Part shown: positions 16,597 to 24,432 of the stretch, one piece after another
Layout of the letters: every line of letters starts with the position of its first letter
How positions within the stretch are numbered: the stretch's first letter is position 1
Assembly: GCA_001828935.1 (NCBI GenBank)
Contig: MHZX01000068.1
Coordinates: 1 to 56,844 of the forward strand
From: Rhodocyclales bacterium RIFCSPLOWO2_02_FULL_63_24
Lineage (GTDB): Bacteria > Pseudomonadota > Gammaproteobacteria > Burkholderiales > Rhodocyclaceae
Length of the DNA stretch: 56,844 nucleotides
Direction: 5' to 3'
Notes under the pieces: model-generated
What the model saw: the letters and a program-made list of their open reading frames with translations, nothing else
What the model was told of the DNA's origin: nothing
Database searches by the model: none
Translations under genes and position numbers: made by a program

Positions 16597-17492
16597 TGCC
16601 TGCTCGATTACCTGCTTGGCTGCGCCTGTTGCGCCCGCACCAGTGGCTCAAGAACGGCTTCGTCTTCGTCGGTCTGCTGTTCGGCCACGCCTGGAACGAC
16701 CCGCTCAAGCTCGGGCAGGCGCTGGCCGCCTTCGCCGCGTTCTGCCTGCTGGCTTCCGCCGTGTATGTGATGAACGACCTGATCGATCGCGAACAGGATC
16801 GGCGGCATCCAAGAAAGAAGGACCGACCGCTGGCTGCGGGTAGCGTCAGCGTAGGCGCGGCGGTGGCGCTGGCGGGGGCCTGCCTGGTCGCCGGCAGCGC
16901 CGTCGCTTGGCTGCTGGCCGGTTCGGCACCCTGGATTTTCTTCAGCTACGTGGTCTTGAACGTCGGCTACAGTTTCGGCCTCAAGCACGTCGTCATCCTC
17001 GACGTGTTCATCATCGCCGCCGGCTTCATGCTGCGCATCCTGGCCGGCACGCTGGGCCTCGGCATAGCACCCTCGCAGTGGCTGCTGCTGTGCGGCTTGA
17101 TGCTGACGCTGTTCCTCGGTTTCGCCAAGCGCCGCGCCGAGCTCAACGCGCTGCTGGCCGACAGCGCGGGCCACCGCCGCGTGCTCGAACACTACACGGC
17201 GCCCATGCTCGACCAGTTCATCGCGATTGCCGCGGCGGCCACCGTGATTTCCTACGCGCTGTACACGGTGAGCGCGGAGACTGTGGCCCTGCACGGCACG
17301 CGCGGCCTGATCGCGACCGTCCCCTTCGTCCTCTACGGCATGCTGCGCTACCTGTGGCGCCTGCACGCACGGGGCGGCGGCGGCGATCCGGCGCAGGAGT
17401 TGCTGACCGATTCCCACCTTCTGGCGGCGACGGGCGGCTGGTTGCTGCTGGTGTTTGCCCTGTTGGGCGGGGCTATAATGCCAAGGCCATGA
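16584..17492 (+). CDS. Decaprenyl-phosphate phosphoribosyltransferase-like UbiA protein
   Basis: A UbiA-superfamily prenyl-phosphate enzyme of 302 residues with about eight membrane helices. The first acidic motif is 'NDLIDREQDRRHPRKKDRP', the exact form typical of 5-phosphoribosyl-decaprenyl-phosphate synthases (NDxxDxxxDxxHPxKxxRP). The second is around 'VILDVFIIAAGFMLRILAG'. A GGGGGA Shine-Dalgarno precedes the GTG at 16584 and decides the start; the ATG at 16596 is too far from it. The start overlaps the GT39 gene by 13 bases. A DprE-type epimerase pair is not in the window. Confidence 0.85.
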   Translation: MSSLMPARLPAWLRLLRPHQWLKNGFVFVGLLFGHAWNDPLKLGQALAAFAAFCLLASAVYVMNDLIDREQDRRHPRKKDRPLAAGSVSVGAAVALAGACLVAGSAVAWLLAGSAPWIFFSYVVLNVGYSFGLKHVVILDVFIIAAGFMLRILAGTLGLGIAPSQWLLLCGLMLTLFLGFAKRRAELNALLADSAGHRRVLEHYTAPMLDQFIAIAAAATVISYALYTVSAETVALHGTRGLIATVPFVLYGMLRYLWRLHARGGGGDPAQELLTDSHLLAATGGWLLLVFALLGGAIMPRP

Positions 17493-18019
17493 GCTCTATC
17501 GACACTATTCCGAACGTCGAGTTTCTCGGTGATGCCGTGCCCTTCGTTGCGCGCATCCGCGAGATCATCGAGGCGATTCAGTTGTTCGAGGACTTCGAGC
17601 CCGATGAACTGGAAGGGCTGGCCCGCTACATGCGCTGCTACCGCGCGCCCCTGGGTACCGAGATCATTCGCGAGGGCGACGAGGGCGATTTCATGCTGCT
17701 GTTGCTAGACGGCAGCGTCGAGATCGTCAAGAAGGATGTGCGCGGACTGGCGCAGATCATGGGTACGGCCGGTCCGGGCAAGACCTTGGGCGAGATGTCG
17801 CTGATCGACGGCGAGCCGCGCTTCGCCAGTTGCGTTGCGCTCGACGCGGTCGAAATTGCCGTGCTCGACCGCGAGAGTCTTTCTCGCATCATTGCCGAAG
17901 AGCCACGCATCGGCGTCAAGCTGATGATGGAGTTGCTGATGCTGCTCAATCAGCGGCTGCGCAGCGTCAGCGCGCAACTCATGGACTGCATGGAAGCCCG
18001 CCGTTCGCGCATTCGCTAG
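17489..18019 (+). CDS. Cyclic-nucleotide-binding-domain protein
   Basis: A 176-residue single-domain cNMP-binding protein. The barrel is evident in 'LFEDFEPDELEGLARYM', 'GTEIIREGDEGDFMLLLLDGSVEIVK', 'GPGKTLGEMSLIDGEPRFASCVA' (phosphate-binding cassette with the GE and an Arg) and 'VAVLDRESL'-like helices at the end. No DNA-binding HTH follows, so it is not a CRP/FNR regulator; the C-terminus is a helix. The start overlaps the UbiA-like stop. A perfect TATAAT at 17474-17479, just before the start, might give an extra near-leaderless transcript. The family often serves in signalling together with other proteins. Confidence 0.85.
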   Translation: MSSIDTIPNVEFLGDAVPFVARIREIIEAIQLFEDFEPDELEGLARYMRCYRAPLGTEIIREGDEGDFMLLLLDGSVEIVKKDVRGLAQIMGTAGPGKTLGEMSLIDGEPRFASCVALDAVEIAVLDRESLSRIIAEEPRIGVKLMMELLMLLNQRLRSVSAQLMDCMEARRSRIR

Positions 18020-18040
18020 GCCGTTGCGGCCGGCTGCGGT

Positions 18041-18655
18041 TCACTCGCCCAACGGGCGTACCACGAAAACTTCGGGGTCGTCGCCGTGCTCGAGCAGCAG
18101 GGCACGCACCCGGGCTTGCCAGGATTTGCGGAATCCGGCCGTTTCGTCCGGCGTGGCGCTGCCGTCGAGGCACTTTTGCATCAATTCGCCGGTTTGCGGC
18201 GCGAAGGGAACGAGTTGCAGGCGTGCGGCGAGGTCCACGGCCCGGCCGGTATCCACGCGCGTGTAACGGATTTCCTCGGCGACATCGGCGGAAAAATAGA
18301 GCAGCTGGCGACGGTCGAAACGGCCGCCGATGCCCTTGAACCCGGTATCAAAGGTGGCGCCGGTGAGCATCGCGACCACGTTGGCGATCACGCCGGTGAC
18401 CCCCGACAGCTGATCCTGGCGGAATTCCACGCGAATCCCGCCGCGTTGCGGCAGGGTATCGGGATACAGGCTTTCCAGCGCTTTCAGCGTCATCCAGTAG
18501 GCCGCGGCGACGGTGGGGCAGGAGTGGCCGGACAGCTTGACCGCATCGATGTAGCGGTACTCGATGCGGCCATTTTCTGCAGCGCCAAGGAACTCGGCCA
18601 GCGGGTCATGGACCGTCAGGTGGCGAACCTGGCTGTAGAAGGCCGGCGTCTGCAC
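18041..18655 (-). CDS. FmdE-like protein (204 aa)
   Basis: Soluble protein with an N-terminal 'YIDAVKLSGHSCPTVAAAYWM', reminiscent of the HGHxCPG signature of FmdE (formylmethanofuran dehydrogenase operon E) proteins. There His and Cys bind a metal. It continues with 'VTGVIANVVAMLTGATFDTGFKGI', another FmdE-like segment. The true substrate is unknown; in non-methanogens the family is linked to anaerobic metabolism only by context. It starts six bases after the DUF2249 gene and shares its FNR-type promoter. The call rests on two motifs, so confidence is moderate. Confidence 0.6.
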   Translation of the reverse strand: MQTPAFYSQVRHLTVHDPLAEFLGAAENGRIEYRYIDAVKLSGHSCPTVAAAYWMTLKALESLYPDTLPQRGGIRVEFRQDQLSGVTGVIANVVAMLTGATFDTGFKGIGGRFDRRQLLYFSADVAEEIRYTRVDTGRAVDLAARLQLVPFAPQTGELMQKCLDGSATPDETAGFRKSWQARVRALLLEHGDDPEVFVVRPLGE

Positions 18656-18661
18656 GGCGCG

Positions 18662-18913
18662 CTACTGCTTCTTGACGAAGTCGATCACGATCTGCCCCGG
18701 CTCACGCTGCTTGTAGGTGATTTCTACCGCCTCGCCATAGCGCTGCGTGAGTTGGTCGAGCAGCGGCAGCGGATCGTGGTCATTGACGAAACGCATGGTT
18801 TCGCCGGCACGCAGCGCATCCAGCGCGCCAAAGATGGCGGCATGGCGGAAGCGCTTGGCAATGCCGCGGGCGTCGAAGGGATAGATCGAATCGGGAGAGA
18901 GATGAACATGCAT
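18662..18913 (-). CDS. DUF2249 protein, first gene of an FNR-type operon
   Basis: An 83-residue soluble protein with the DUF2249 pattern: 'FDARGIAKRFRHAAIFGALDAL', 'GETMRFVNDHDPLPLLDQLTQRYG', 'YKQREPGQIVIDFVKK'. DUF2249 proteins resemble the SirA/TusA fold and often appear near nitrogen-oxide respiration genes under FNR/DNR control in comparative genomics. ATG 18913 lies about 25 nt downstream of the predicted transcript start. Only a weak Shine-Dalgarno is visible. Confidence 0.85.
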   Translation of the reverse strand: MHVHLSPDSIYPFDARGIAKRFRHAAIFGALDALRAGETMRFVNDHDPLPLLDQLTQRYGEAVEITYKQREPGQIVIDFVKKQ

Positions 18914-18944
18914 GGCGAACTTTCGGTTGGGTGGGGACGCCCGA

Positions 18945-18986
18945 ATTATGGTTCGCCCCCTGGAACTGAAAATTGATACAAATCAT
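18945..18986 (-). promoter_or_regulatory. FNR/DNR-type box with class II promoter
   Basis: An FNR-like dyad TTGAT-ACAA-ATCAT (18973-18986) matches nine of ten consensus bases of TTGAT-N4-ATCAA. On the minus strand the -10 CATAAT lies at 18950-18945. The dyad centre is 32 bp from the centre of the -10, exactly the geometry of a class II FNR site at -41.5, giving a start near 18938. It drives the DUF2249/FmdE-like pair. Confidence 0.75.
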
Positions 18987-18992
18987 TTATAA

Positions 18993-19030
18993 ATCAAAAA
19001 CTTAAAACCATACTAGAAAAGTAGGTTTTA
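18993..19030 (-). terminator. Intrinsic terminator of the PAS-GGDEF gene
   Basis: On the minus strand TAAAACC-TACT...AGTA-GGTTTTA forms an 11-bp stem with one bulge (19030-19003), followed by AGTTTTTGATTT. It lies about 80 bp after the stop of the gene at 19107 and directly upstream of the FNR promoter, so it would insulate the two units. Confidence 0.7.
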
Positions 19031-19039
19031 GTGCTCGCG

Positions 19040-19093
19040 AAATCCGGGAAATCCGGGAAATCCGGGAAATCCGGGAAAGCCGGGAAAGCCGCG
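19040..19093. repeat. 9-bp tandem repeat
   Basis: Four perfect copies of AAATCCGGG (19040-19075) followed by two degenerate ones (AAAGCCGGG, AAAGCCGCG). The array lies between the stop of the PAS-GGDEF gene and its terminator. A plus-strand reading would give Ser-Gly-Lys triplets, but no gene is supported there. Confidence 0.85.
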
Positions 19094-19106
19094 AAGCAGA
19101 TTCCTG

Positions 19107-20804
19107 CTAGACGGCCGGCGTGGCGTTTGCGGATGCGCACACCCGATTGCGTCCGCCACGTTTGGCGGCATACACGGCGCCGTCGGCGCGCTCGATCAAG
19201 GTTTCGAGCGGAAGGTCCTCCGACGGCAGCAGCGTGGCCACGCCAAAGCTGGCGGTAATCTGCAGGGTCGGCTTGACTTCCAGGCCGATGTCGATTTCCT
19301 TGCTCTCCAGCGCCCGCCGCAGTTTCTCCGCGACCAGGCCGCCTTCGTGGGCATTGGCGTCGGTCAGCAGGATGAGGAATTCCTCGCCGCCAAAGCGCGC
19401 TACCAGGTCGATGGTGCGCACATGGCTGGCCAGCACGTTGGCCACCGACTTCAGGCAGATATCGCCGACGATGTGCCCCCAGGTGTCATTCACCTGCTTG
19501 AAATGGTCGACGTCGACCAGCACCAGGGTCAGCGGCAGGCCGACGCGGGCCTGGCGCAGACGTTCGAGTTCATAGCGGTCCTGGAACTTGCGGCGGTTGG
19601 CCAGGCCGGTGAGCGGATCGTGCAAGGCGATCTGCTCCAGCGCCTGCCGCGCCAGAGTGATCTCGGTGACGTCGACATCGACGCCGCGATAGCCCAGGTA
19701 GCGCCCGCCCGGATCGTATACCGGTTGGGCGCTGGTCGACAGCCAGGTCAAGGTGCCTGCCTTGCTTCTTGCTTCCACCACCAGGCGCTCGATCGGTTCC
19801 AGGGCTTGCATGCGCCGCGCGACCTCGCAGTCGGCACAGTCTCGCTTGTCGCACAGAGTGGAACAGCGCGACATGCCGAGCAACTCGCTCTCGCTGAAGC
19901 CGAGGATGTGCTCGACGCCCTGCAGATGCGTGTAGTTGCCTTCGGCGTCGGTTTCCCAAATGAAGGTGGGCGAGAAATTGATGGCGTCGCTCATCATGTC
20001 TTTCACCCGACGCAGGGTTTCCTCGTTGCGAATGCGTTCGGTGATGTCGGTGTAGGTGGTCACGAAGCCGGCCACCTTGCCGTCGATCTGCATGTCGCGG
20101 CCCTCGATCTCCAGGGTGCGGCCGTCGGTGCGCGTTCGTTCGAGGCGATGCGGCTCGAATTTCATCGCCAGCGCCACGGTGTCGCGGGCTTTTTGCGCGG
20201 GATCGACGTCGCCGTATTCGCCGCGCTCGGCGTTTCGGCGAATCACGTCTTCGAAGCGGACGCCGGGGAAGAGCTCCCCCTCGGGAAGGTTCAACAGATT
20301 CTCGAAACGTTTGTTCCAGAGTTCGATGTCGAGTCTTTCGTTGATTACGGTGACGCCCTGCGGCAGCGAATTGAGCACCGTGTCGAGATAGGTCGAATAA
20401 CGTCGTGCCTCGTGTTCGGCCCGCTTGCGGTCGGTGATGTCGGTATAGATGCTGACCCAGCCGCCGCCGGGCAGCGGCGCGCCGCGGATTTCAAGCACGT
20501 TGCCATTTGGCCGTTGCCGCTCGAAGACGTGGGGTTGCATGCCGCGCGCGCGCTCGCAAACCTGGTCGGCGATCACCTGCGGGTCTCCCGCGCCATACTC
20601 GCCGCGCTCGGCATTGAACAGCGCAAGCTCGCGCAGCGATGGCAAGCCATCGGCAAAAAACGAGTCGGGAAATTCGAGCATGGTACGAAATGTCTGGTTG
20701 CACACCACCATCTGCTGCTCGACGTTGAACATCGTTATTCCGCTCGGCAGAAAGTCGATGATGGTTTGCAGCGTGTGCTGATAACCGGCGCCTGGATCGC
20801 CCAT
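19107..20804 (-). CDS. Diguanylate cyclase with three PAS domains
   Basis: A 565-residue cytoplasmic protein. Two successive PAS-7-type domains ('LPSGITMFNVEQQMVVCNQTF', 'LPQGVTVINERLDIELWNKRF') and a third PAS ('SPTFIWETDAEGNYTHLQG') precede the GGDEF domain. The third contains an unusual Cys group, 'RCSTLCDKRDCADC', which could bind metal or sense redox. The active site is GGEEF, preceded five residues earlier by the RTID inhibitory site, so it should make c-di-GMP with product inhibition. There is no EAL domain or membrane segment. ATG 20804 is preceded by GGGGGAGGGAC. An intrinsic terminator follows at 19030-18993. Confidence 0.93.
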   Translation of the reverse strand: MGDPGAGYQHTLQTIIDFLPSGITMFNVEQQMVVCNQTFRTMLEFPDSFFADGLPSLRELALFNAERGEYGAGDPQVIADQVCERARGMQPHVFERQRPNGNVLEIRGAPLPGGGWVSIYTDITDRKRAEHEARRYSTYLDTVLNSLPQGVTVINERLDIELWNKRFENLLNLPEGELFPGVRFEDVIRRNAERGEYGDVDPAQKARDTVALAMKFEPHRLERTRTDGRTLEIEGRDMQIDGKVAGFVTTYTDITERIRNEETLRRVKDMMSDAINFSPTFIWETDAEGNYTHLQGVEHILGFSESELLGMSRCSTLCDKRDCADCEVARRMQALEPIERLVVEARSKAGTLTWLSTSAQPVYDPGGRYLGYRGVDVDVTEITLARQALEQIALHDPLTGLANRRKFQDRYELERLRQARVGLPLTLVLVDVDHFKQVNDTWGHIVGDICLKSVANVLASHVRTIDLVARFGGEEFLILLTDANAHEGGLVAEKLRRALESKEIDIGLEVKPTLQITASFGVATLLPSEDLPLETLIERADGAVYAAKRGGRNRVCASANATPAV

Positions 20805-20988
20805 GTCCCTCCCCCGTGTATTTGCTCTTATATCCGGCAATCATACCCGGCTGGCAGGAGGTCGCGCCATATTCCCGGACGTGGACGGGATGAGGCTCCC
20901 GCCGCGAACCGGCTGCGGAACAGCATCGATCCGGGAATTCGGCGGACTTTCGGCGCCAGGCCAAGCGGGCGCGGCTTGCGACTTCAAC

Positions 20989-21648
20989 TCAGGCGTTCCT
21001 GCCCTTTTGCCACAGCACGTCGCCGCCGCCGGCGGTCTTGTTCAGCCAGCGGCCGAGCACGAAGAGCAAATCGGACAGGCGATTGAGGTACTGCCGTCCG
21101 GCATCGGATACCGTTTCTTCCGCAGCCAGCGCGACTATTGCGCGCTCGGCGCGACGGCAGACGGTGCGCGCCAGATGCGTCAGGGCGGCGGCGCGTGCGG
21201 CGCTGGGCCGCTCTGGGCCGCACATTTCGCTGCCCGGTGCGGACGCAGTCCGCGAAGCGCCGTCGCCTTCTTCAATGGCAAGGGGGCTGGGGGAAAGGGG
21301 AATTCCGGCGCCGGGCAGAATGAATTCCTTGAGCGGTCCGAGATCGGCGTTGTAGCGGTCGATCGCGGCTTCCAGCCGTGCCGGCTGCGTGGCTTTCAGC
21401 AGGACCGCGCCGGGGATCGACATTTCGCCGCCCAGGTCGAACAGGTCGTGCTGGATGCCGATCAAAAGTTCGCGAATTTCAGCCGGCAGTTCTTCACAGA
21501 GGATTACCCCGAGCAGCGAGTTCAATTCGTCCACGTCGCCCATCGCGGCGACGCGGGCGGAATTCTTGGCGGTGCGCGAGCCGTCGCCGAGGCCGGTGGT
21601 GCCGGCGTCGCCGGTGCGGGTGTAAATCTTCGAGAGGCGGTGTCCCAT
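20989..21648 (-). CDS. Cob(I)yrinic acid a,c-diamide adenosyltransferase (PduO type) with a repeat-derived insertion
   Basis: Transfers the 5'-deoxyadenosyl group of ATP to cob(I)alamin. The N-terminal ATP loop is '[19 protein letters not shown]', followed by '[11 protein letters not shown]' and '[12 protein letters not shown]'. The C-terminal active-site helix is '[17 protein letters not shown]', ending '[17 protein letters not shown]'. In ordinary homologues 'FILPGG' runs almost directly into this helix. Here about 36 extra residues (114-149) are inserted in frame, encoded by a G-rich dispersed repeat and a 15-bp palindrome. Length is 219 residues instead of about 185. All catalytic segments remain, so the protein may still work with an added surface loop. 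Confidence 0.9.
   Translation of the reverse strand: MGHRLSKIYTRTGDAGTTGLGDGSRTAKNSARVAAMGDVDELNSLLGVILCEELPAEIRELLIGIQHDLFDLGGEMSIPGAVLLKATQPARLEAAIDRYNADLGPLKEFILPGAGIPLSPSPLAIEEGDGASRTASAPGSEMCGPERPSAARAAALTHLARTVCRRAERAIVALAAEETVSDAGRQYLNRLSDLLFVLGRWLNKTAGGGDVLWQKGRNA
21202..21309. repeat. Repeat element inserted in frame within the adenosyltransferase gene
   Basis: It contains AAGGGGGCTGGGGG (from 21280), shared with 11983-11996, and a perfect 15-bp palindrome GCGGAC-GCA-GTCCGC (21239-21253). It sits where homologues have only a short Gly-rich turn. The flanks carry inverted CTGCCCGG and CCGGGCAG. It resembles a REP- or MITE-like intergenic repeat that kept the frame open. Confidence 0.6.
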
Positions 21649-21711
21649 GGTCAAAAGTTGGAGGTGGCGGAGCGGCGAAGTTTAAACAAAAGCGGTGCGT
21701 CAGGCTGAAAC

Positions 21712-24333
21712 TCAGGCCTGGTTCTTGACCGCGGCGACCAGCGCCCCGGGTTCCGGTGCGCGCTTGACTATCAGTACGGCGCAGGACAGGCTGCCAGCCA
21801 CGCCGTCTGTGGTTTGTCCCGCTATCTTGCGCGACAGACCCTTGCGTTGATCGTTGCCGATGACGACAAGGTCCGCGCCGATTTCCTGCGCCGTTTCGAT
21901 GATCGCTCGCTCGGGCGACTTGGCGACGATCATGACCTCGCAATCGATACCGTCCAGCTTGAGCAAACGGACTTTTTCGGCAAGATCCAATTCGGCTCTG
22001 GTGCGCTCGGCGTCCGTTCCGGCTGCCGCGAGCACGGTGACCGGCAAGTGCGATACTTTGGCGATTTGCGCGGTGACCTCGGCGACGGTTGCGCTGATCG
22101 GCGTGCCGTCCGTCGCCATCAGGATGCGTCGCACCCACGGCTGCGCCTGTGAGTTGGCGATCAGTACATGGCACGGCGAGTCGGTGATGATTTGCTGCGC
22201 AATGTCGCCGAGCAGCCGCTCCTTGACATCGCCGCTCGGCGGGCGGCGGCCGATGACGAGGATATTGCTGTCGGTGGCGCTCGCGGCGGCGACGATTTCT
22301 TTCACTGGCAGCTTGCCATGACGCACCATCGCTTCGGTGTCGACGCCGGCAATGAGGGCCTTGCGCTCCGCCTGGGCAAGTCGATTGCGGGCGGCCCCGT
22401 CGTCTTCCGGGGTTTCGACGCAGGTCATCAGGTCGAGCGTGACGCCGAAACGTTTCGCCAGCGCAATGGCAACGTCTTCCGGCGCATGGCTGAACTCGCT
22501 GCCGTCGGTGGCGAGCAGGAGGCGCTGGCGGCGCAGGCCATCGGGCAGGACGCCCGCGTTGCATTCCTTGAAGATACGCGCCCTGCAACTGCGGCAGACA
22601 TCCGGGTCTAGCGTCCAGTAAAGCGCTCCAGTGGCATTGGTCATTACAGGGAAGAAGGCGCCTTCGCCGATGTCGCGCGTGTAGTCGCCCTGTCGAAGGA
22701 AACGGTAGCTGGACTGATTGAGCCGGTAGAAGTACAGGCCACCGCCCATGCGGCGGCGGCGGCGCGCTTCCTGGGCCAGCACCTCGGCGCCGGCGATGTC
22801 GATGTAGGACAGGCCGGAGGCGGCAATCAACACGGATTTTTGCAGCGGGTTGTCTTCGTCGATCTGTTGCAGTGCGGCCTGCACAAAGCTGGCGGCACCG
22901 AAATAAATCGAGCCGGTGATGCGCACGATGCGCAACTGAGGACATTCCGGGCGAGCCTCGGCGCGGACGAAATGATAGGCGCCTTCCTCGGGTGCCGGCA
23001 CGACGGGCACGATTTCCGGCCGCGAGGTGCGATAGAGGAACATCAGGAGCGACAGGAAAACGCCGAGGAAAATACCGAGTTCGAGATTGAACAGGGTGCC
23101 GATCAAGGTCGACGCCAGAATCGCCGTTTCCATCTTGCTGGTGTGCCAGATGTGGGAAATGTGGTGGAAGTCGATCAGACCCCAGGCGACGAGGAAGAGG
23201 ATGCCGGCCATGGCGGCGTTGGGCAGGTAGGCGGCAAGCGGCGCTACGATCAGTAGCACCAGCAGTAGGAAAACGGAGGCAAACACCGAAGCCAGCGGCG
23301 TGCGTGCGCCGGCCTCGAAATTCACGCCGCTACGGTTGAAGGATCCGGACGAGGCATAGGCCGAGAAGAAAGCGCCGACGATGTTGGACAGCCCTTGGCC
23401 GATGAATTCCTGGTTGCCATCGATGCGCTGCTCCGAGCGCACGGCGATGGCGCGGGCGATCGACACGGCCTCGGTCAGCGCCAGCATGGTGATGACAAGC
23501 GCCGGGCCGACCGCGTGACTCAGGGTTTCGAGCGAGAAATCAGGCGCCGATAGCGGCGGCAGACCGGAAGGAAGGGCGCCGACAGTCAGGATTCCGGTAT
23601 TCGCCTGTCCGTGCCACAGGTTGACAATGGCCGCCACGATGCTGCCGACGACCATGGCCGCGATCATGTAGGGAATCTTCCTGACGTAACGCTTGGTGAG
23701 GATGCCTGCCGCAAGCGTGACGCCGCCGACACCGGCGACCCATGGATTGATGTCGCCGGCCTGTACGAGAAGTTGGCGGATGATTTCGTAGAATGGCGTG
23801 CCGCGCGGGATGTCGACACCGAAGAAGTTGCGTACCTGACTGGCGGCAATGAGGACCGCGGCGCCGGCGGTGAAGCCTATTACCACCGAGTGCGATATGA
23901 AGTTCACCAGCGCGCCCATGCGGGCCAGACCCAGCGCTAACTGAAATATGCCGACGAGAAATGTCAGCGTCAGTACGATCTGGATATATTGGGGCGATCC
24001 TGGTTCGGCCAGCGGCGAAAGCGCCGCGAAAACGGCAATCGAGATAGCGGTGGTCGGCCCCGATACCAGGTGCCAACTGGAGCCGAACAGCGCGCCGATC
24101 ACGGCCGGTACCATCGCCGCATAGAGGCCATACTGCGGCGGCAGACCGGCGATAGTGGCGAAGGCGACGCCCTGTGGCAGCACGATCAGGGCGCCGCTGA
24201 AGCCGGCAAGCAAGTCGTCGCGCAGGCTGCTGCGTGTGATCAGCGGCCACCAGCGCAGGAAAGGAAACAGTTTGGCCAGATGGGTAGAAGGCAGTTTCAT
24301 TTTTTGGTGCGTAGGCACGACAGGGGTGGCCAC
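21712..24333 (-). CDS. SulP-family anion transporter fused to STAS and two universal-stress domains
   Basis: An 873-residue fusion. Residues ~20-430 form the SulP transporter ('LLAGFSGALIVLPQGVAFA', 'GLPPQYGLYAAMVPA', 'GSSWHLVSGPTTAISI', 'FSAYASSGSFNRSGVNFEAG'). A STAS domain follows (~465-570, 'SGLSYIDIAGAEVL'). Then comes a short Cys motif 'CRSCRARIFKEC'. Two UspA-like domains ('LLLATDGSEFSHAPEDVAIAL' and 'RILMATDGTPISATVAEVTAQ', with 'ILVIGRR' and 'LVVIGND' strands) close the protein. SulP proteins move sulfate, bicarbonate or other anions; the substrate is undetermined. Usp domains may bind ATP and gate transport. Start is the GTG 24333; an ATG eleven codons later (24300) is an alternative, and neither has a clear Shine-Dalgarno. 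Confidence 0.9.
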   Translation of the reverse strand: MATPVVPTHQKMKLPSTHLAKLFPFLRWWPLITRSSLRDDLLAGFSGALIVLPQGVAFATIAGLPPQYGLYAAMVPAVIGALFGSSWHLVSGPTTAISIAVFAALSPLAEPGSPQYIQIVLTLTFLVGIFQLALGLARMGALVNFISHSVVIGFTAGAAVLIAASQVRNFFGVDIPRGTPFYEIIRQLLVQAGDINPWVAGVGGVTLAAGILTKRYVRKIPYMIAAMVVGSIVAAIVNLWHGQANTGILTVGALPSGLPPLSAPDFSLETLSHAVGPALVITMLALTEAVSIARAIAVRSEQRIDGNQEFIGQGLSNIVGAFFSAYASSGSFNRSGVNFEAGARTPLASVFASVFLLLVLLIVAPLAAYLPNAAMAGILFLVAWGLIDFHHISHIWHTSKMETAILASTLIGTLFNLELGIFLGVFLSLLMFLYRTSRPEIVPVVPAPEEGAYHFVRAEARPECPQLRIVRITGSIYFGAASFVQAALQQIDEDNPLQKSVLIAASGLSYIDIAGAEVLAQEARRRRRMGGGLYFYRLNQSSYRFLRQGDYTRDIGEGAFFPVMTNATGALYWTLDPDVCRSCRARIFKECNAGVLPDGLRRQRLLLATDGSEFSHAPEDVAIALAKRFGVTLDLMTCVETPEDDGAARNRLAQAERKALIAGVDTEAMVRHGKLPVKEIVAAASATDSNILVIGRRPPSGDVKERLLGDIAQQIITDSPCHVLIANSQAQPWVRRILMATDGTPISATVAEVTAQIAKVSHLPVTVLAAAGTDAERTRAELDLAEKVRLLKLDGIDCEVMIVAKSPERAIIETAQEIGADLVVIGNDQRKGLSRKIAGQTTDGVAGSLSCAVLIVKRAPEPGALVAAVKNQA

Positions 24334-24351
24334 GGTATTGGAAAACCTTGA

Positions 24352-24380
24352 ATATTAGCAGAGTGCGATATTGCTTTGAA
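24352..24380 (-). promoter_or_regulatory. Candidate sigma-70 promoter of the SulP-Usp gene
   Basis: Minus strand: TTCAAA (24380-24375), 17-bp spacer, TAATAT (24357-24352). It lies about 20 bp upstream of the SulP start, four of six matches in each box. The nearby region 24402-24440 carries a 17-bp direct repeat (GCGGCGTCATCAATCCG, twice) spanning the stop codon of the upstream regulator gene. Confidence 0.4.
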
Positions 24381-24432
24381 CCCGCAGGACTGGACGCGAG
24401 GGCGGCGTCATCAATCCGAGAGAGCGGCGTCA

